Assembly: GCA_002403905.1 (NCBI GenBank)
Contig: DHIR01000058.1
Location: 1 to 9,263 of the forward strand
Direction: 5' to 3'
From: Mucilaginibacter sp. UBA4741
GTDB lineage: Bacteria > Bacteroidota > Bacteroidia > Sphingobacteriales > Sphingobacteriaceae
DNA length: 9,263 bases
Shown: piece by piece, positions 6,843 through 9,263 of the stretch
How positions within the stretch are numbered: position 1 is the first letter of the stretch
How the letters are laid out: every line of letters starts with the position of its first letter
Translations under genes and position numbers: made by a program
The notes under the pieces: generated by a model
Told to the model about the DNA's origin: nothing
The model's input: the letters and a program-made list of their open reading frames with translations, nothing else
The model's database searches: none

Positions 6843-7652
6843 TTAAATAAAATCCCAGTCTTTAATTTCGACTTTAGGCTTTTTCATATTTAGTTCGGCG
6901 TTGGCTATGGTTGCCTTCAAGTCCCACTCGTTCAGGTGTGGTATTTCAATCTGGTAATGTATAGTAAGCTCTTTTTTGCGCAGCACTTCTATGCGTGTAA
7001 TATTCAGGTTTTCGCGTATTTTAAATATAGCGGCTCTGTCTTCCTCAGCGGCCTTACTTAAAATTGGCACGTCTTTCAGTATCATGGTTGTGGCTATAAG
7101 GTCGAGCTTTGGATAGTAAAATGTGCCATCCCGGCCAATGCTTTTCTCTATTTCCATACCTACGGCTGTACCGGGCGGGATGGTATACGGGGCGCATAAC
7201 GCAAAAAGCGACTGGATACCAATCTGGTATGAAATTGCCGCTGCCGTACGTATTAAAAATATCGAACCAATGCCATAACCCGCTATCTCTCTCGAGTTCC
7301 ATAGGCCACATAGCTCGCCAGTACCATGCTGCGCATATTTCCAAACCAGGCCATATATGCCTTTGTCCATAGCGGCGGTGGCCTGTTCAATGGGTAATGG
7401 TTCGCTGCCGCCGGATACATGCACACGTGCGCCACCGAATACCCGTTTACCATCTAACGACTCGACTACCATTACAAACGCAGCAGGATTATTTACCCAC
7501 TCGTTTTTGCTGTAGGATACTTTTGTTATCCCAATACTGGTTAAAACATGTGTATGGCCCTCAATAAAAAGCATGCAGGTTTCGGGCTCATCAATCGCCC
7601 TAAATGCTCTTAGTCTTACTTCCGGGTTTTCTTTATTTATACCACCATCCAT
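6843..7652 (-). CDS. Putative GNAT-fold acyltransferase (autoinducer-synthase / N-acyl amino acid synthase-like)
   Basis: This is a 269-residue soluble protein with no signal peptide. I do not recognise a named family with certainty. The layout is GNAT-like: an N-terminal region with ETCMLFIEGHTHVL (about 24-37), a strand pair VMVVESLDGKRVFGGARVH (60-78), then strand LCGLWNS (114-120) running into REIAGYGIG (121-129). That last segment resembles the pyrophosphate-binding loop of acyl- or acetyl-CoA transferases. It is followed by a helix, strand IQSLFALC (146-153) and a C-terminal strand with FYYPKLDLIATTMIL (178-192). Acyl-homoserine-lactone synthases and FeeM-type N-acyl amino acid synthases share this general order. 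The last 75 residues are an extra, family-specific region. It is the first gene of the five-gene minus-strand run, so its promoter should lie in the AT-rich spacer beyond 7652. The 41-base gap to the E1-like gene supports cotranscription. Substrate and acyl donor are unknown. Confidence 0.6.
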   Translation of the reverse strand: MDGGINKENPEVRLRAFRAIDEPETCMLFIEGHTHVLTSIGITKVSYSKNEWVNNPAAFVMVVESLDGKRVFGGARVHVSGGSEPLPIEQATAAMDKGIYGLVWKYAQHGTGELCGLWNSREIAGYGIGSIFLIRTAAAISYQIGIQSLFALCAPYTIPPGTAVGMEIEKSIGRDGTFYYPKLDLIATTMILKDVPILSKAAEEDRAAIFKIRENLNITRIEVLRKKELTIHYQIEIPHLNEWDLKATIANAELNMKKPKVEIKDWDFI

Positions 7653-8046
7653 TTGTTATTTGTAAAAAAGAACATCAATAGTTAATTATTAAAAAGGTAT
7701 GCCTTAAACGATAAAACAATTAGGTATGTTTCACTAAAAAGTATTATAAAACTAAACCGATCAGGAGTTTAATTTTACAGTTTATTGCTTATAGGTTTAA
7801 TCGCGGAAATTAATAATATTTTTTTTAAAACGTATAGCTGTAAACAAGTTAAATCTACATTTATTTAACGTTTAATATTTAATTTAAAAATGGGTTTAAA
7901 TTAAGTATTAATTAAATATCGCCTTTATTAATTGGCTTCTATCAATATAAGTAAATTTATTTTTAATACGTTGTTATACAGTTAGGCATTAAATTAACGT
8001 TATTGCCTATTATTGTGTAACTATTGTGCAAACGTAAAATACAAGA
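7653..8046. other. AT-rich divergent intergenic region, no gene seen
   Basis: This 394-base spacer separates two divergently transcribed genes and must hold promoters for the five-gene minus-strand run and for the lipoprotein. It is very AT-rich, with repeated TTTAAT/ATTAA tracts (about 7800-7960). No exact TAnnTTTG box faces either gene at a suitable distance. The one exact match, CAAACGTA at 8029-8036 read on the minus strand, would imply a leader of about 370 bases for the acyltransferase gene. A small hairpin AAGG/CCTT with a four-base loop is at 7694-7705. TATTGTG occurs twice at about 8010-8028, just before the lipoprotein start. I see no small ORF with protein-like composition and no tRNA. 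Confidence 0.6.
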
Positions 8047-9159
8047 ATGAGAAAAAGTTACTTAGGATATCTCCCCGCTTTATTGTCCTTACTGTTTTTA
8101 ATACTATTGGTGGCTTCCTGTAAAAAAGATCCGCAGGTAACACCAAACCCCACATCTACCGAGCCTGTTAATTTTGCAAAACTGGGCTTGTATGAACAAG
8201 TTAACGGCAACAACAGGCGCATATTTATGGCTGTTTCAAAACTGGGAGATATAACCACTGTTAACTATGGGTTAGTATTTGATACCGGGTCTACCGGGAT
8301 GACTATTGATGCTAACGGAATTATCCCCGCATCAATGATCACATCAAACGGGTTCCAGATAGCCGGCGACTCTGTAAATGTAAGCGGCATTACTATTACC
8401 TCGCAACAGGCTATAATAACCTATGGTGGTGTTGATGGCTCTATACAGGAGTACGGTAACCTTGCTTACGCAAAAGTAACCATTGGCGATGGTAACGGAA
8501 GTACGATAACCCCACGCATACCTATATTTTTATATTATAAAATTGTTAATCCGGCTACCAACCAACAATTGGCAACACACTCGGCCGATGTTTTTGGTGT
8601 TGGCCCGGGGGTTAGTGCTACAAGCCGCAAAATAGGTAGTCCGCTAAGTTATTTTTCATTGGCTGAGAATGTTACCAGCGGTTTCCGTTTAGCAATGCTT
8701 AACTCTGCAAACTTTGGCACTACAGCAACTTATACCTCCGGCTTGCTTTATATTGGGCTAACACCTAATGATCTTAATTCATCAGGCTTTATAATGCACC
8801 CGCTTACTTATAATGCCATAAGCGGTTACTCGCCCAACATTGCCTCAACCATAACTTATAGCGGGCAAAGCATACCGGGCACCATTTTATTTGATACCGG
8901 CACACCGGCAACTACCATTATTGAAAACAGCGCAGCTACAAGTAACTCAGCAGCATTGCCAGCAAATACAACGGTAGCTATAACAACGGGGCAGGGCTTT
9001 AGCTACCAATACACTACCAGCAGTAATTATAATTTAACACAAGTTCAAAATCCGTCTTACTCGCATGATACCCGTACCATTTTCAGTATAGACTTTTTCT
9101 TGAACAATGAGTACCTGCTTGATTATACTAATCATCGCCTTGGATTAAAAAATAATTAA
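8047..9159 (+). CDS. Pepsin-like (bilobed, clan AA) aspartic protease lipoprotein, putative
   Basis: This is a 370-residue lipoprotein. Residues 1-24 are a lipoprotein signal peptide with lipobox LVASC; the lipidated cysteine is C25, followed by KKD and a Pro/Thr-rich linker. The mature domain follows the pepsin plan. First active-site motif: LVFDTGSTG (D79). Flap-like segment: ITYGGVDGSIQEYG (Y126), then YAKVTIGD. N-lobe: ADVFGVGPG (181-188), resembling the DGILGLG element. C-lobe: LLYIGLTPNDL (233-243), the second active-site motif ILFDTGT (D283), and a C-terminus FFLNNEYLLDYTNHRLGL (350-367) like the end of pepsins. The two aspartates are 204 residues apart, close to the 183 of pepsin. Cysteine is absent after C25, so there are no disulphides. 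Pepsin homologues are rare in bacteria but known. It should be anchored in the periplasm or at the cell surface. The ATG at 8047 is fixed by the signal peptide. Substrate unknown; proteolytic activity unproven. Confidence 0.8.
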   Translation: MRKSYLGYLPALLSLLFLILLVASCKKDPQVTPNPTSTEPVNFAKLGLYEQVNGNNRRIFMAVSKLGDITTVNYGLVFDTGSTGMTIDANGIIPASMITSNGFQIAGDSVNVSGITITSQQAIITYGGVDGSIQEYGNLAYAKVTIGDGNGSTITPRIPIFLYYKIVNPATNQQLATHSADVFGVGPGVSATSRKIGSPLSYFSLAENVTSGFRLAMLNSANFGTTATYTSGLLYIGLTPNDLNSSGFIMHPLTYNAISGYSPNIASTITYSGQSIPGTILFDTGTPATTIIENSAATSNSAALPANTTVAITTGQGFSYQYTTSSNYNLTQVQNPSYSHDTRTIFSIDFFLNNEYLLDYTNHRLGLKNN

Positions 9160-9187
9160 AAATTATATCGATGTAAATAGCAACAAT

Positions 9188-9203
9188 AAACAGGTACCTG
9201 TTT
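9188..9203. repeat. Perfect 16-base palindrome downstream of the lipoprotein gene
   Basis: AAACAGGTACCTGTTT is perfectly self-complementary and lies 28 bases after the stop codon. As RNA it can form only a six-pair stem with a four-base loop and has no immediate T-run, although T-rich DNA follows at about 9220-9240. It could be a weak terminator or a protein-binding palindrome. The half CCTGTTT recurs at 9246-9252. Confidence 0.5.
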
Positions 9204-9240
9204 CAGCTTATATTGAGTTTTAGTTTATTCTTTTTTTATT

Positions 9241-9263
9241 AAGAGCCTGTTTAAATTTGTTAT
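9241..9263. mobile_element. Possible insertion-sequence terminal repeat at the window edge
   Basis: The final bases, AAGAGCCTGTTTAAATTTG, resemble the outer ends of some transposon inverted repeats that I recall from Bacteroidota genomes. No transposase or second end lies in the window, so nothing here confirms it. Treat it as a pointer to the flanking sequence only. Confidence 0.2.

Noticed and set aside
7054..7344. Minus-strand 96-codon frame overlapping the acyltransferase gene in another frame
   Set aside because: It is fully contained in a longer, better frame with ordered GNAT-like motifs, and its translation is Trp/Tyr-rich without family features.
6843..7652. Assignment as a true LuxI acyl-homoserine-lactone synthase
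   Set aside because: Only the general GNAT-like order is seen; the LuxI invariant residues could not be placed with confidence and no LuxR-type regulator is present.
8029..8036. Minus-strand -7 box (TACGTTTG) as promoter of the five-gene run
   Set aside because: It lies about 370 bases from the first start codon and no -33 element is placed properly; chance in AT-rich DNA is more likely.
1..9263. CRISPR array, tRNA, rRNA or prophage genes
   Set aside because: No regularly spaced direct repeats, no cloverleaf-like segment and no phage-type proteins were seen on either strand.

Overview
The window looks like chromosome from a Bacteroidota bacterium, most likely Sphingobacteriaceae (Mucilaginibacter/Pedobacter-like). 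The evidence is AT-rich DNA with very AT-rich spacers, start codons without clear Shine-Dalgarno sequences, a TAnnTTTG-type -7 promoter box before the first gene, a lipoprotein with a 'SCKKD' N-terminus, a 7TMR-DISM sensor kinase and a REC-first histidine kinase. The genus is inferred from style, not from a database match.

Region 1 (1-1440) is a peroxide-defence pair. An AhpC-type peroxiredoxin (125-670) with a C-terminal CPC resolving motif is followed by an AhpD-like thiol reductase (731-1315). They are separated by a strong intrinsic terminator (676-706). Upstream of ahpC there is a Bacteroidota -7 box and an OxyR-like ATAG-n7-CTAT dyad. A long imperfect hairpin (1352-1399) lies downstream of ahpD.

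Region 2 (1440-7652) is a signalling block. A stand-alone REC protein on the + strand (1440-1904) converges, with a 4-base gap, on a five-gene minus-strand run. Reading in transcription order, the run is: a GNAT-like acyltransferase candidate (7652-6843), an E1/ThiF-like adenylyltransferase (6801-5695), a 7TMR-DISM membrane histidine kinase (5634-3493), a soluble REC-histidine kinase (3422-2337) and a single-domain REC protein (2328-1909). Gaps are 41, 60, 70 and 8 bases. This is the most interesting part of the window. Two enzymes that could make or modify a small molecule by acyl transfer and adenylation sit directly upstream of a membrane receptor kinase and a phosphorelay with no DNA-binding output domain. 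A working model, which is inference only, is self-made ligand -> 7TM kinase -> REC/kinase relay -> REC proteins acting by protein-protein contact.

Region 3 (7653-8046) is a 394-base AT-rich divergent spacer with no gene that I can see.

Region 4 (8047-9263) holds a lipoprotein with a full pepsin-like (clan AA, bilobed) layout: two hydrophobic-hydrophobic-DTG motifs, a flap-like tyrosine segment and a pepsin-like C-terminus. This fold is uncommon in bacteria. After it come a perfect 16-base palindrome and, at the very edge, a sequence that might be an insertion-sequence end.
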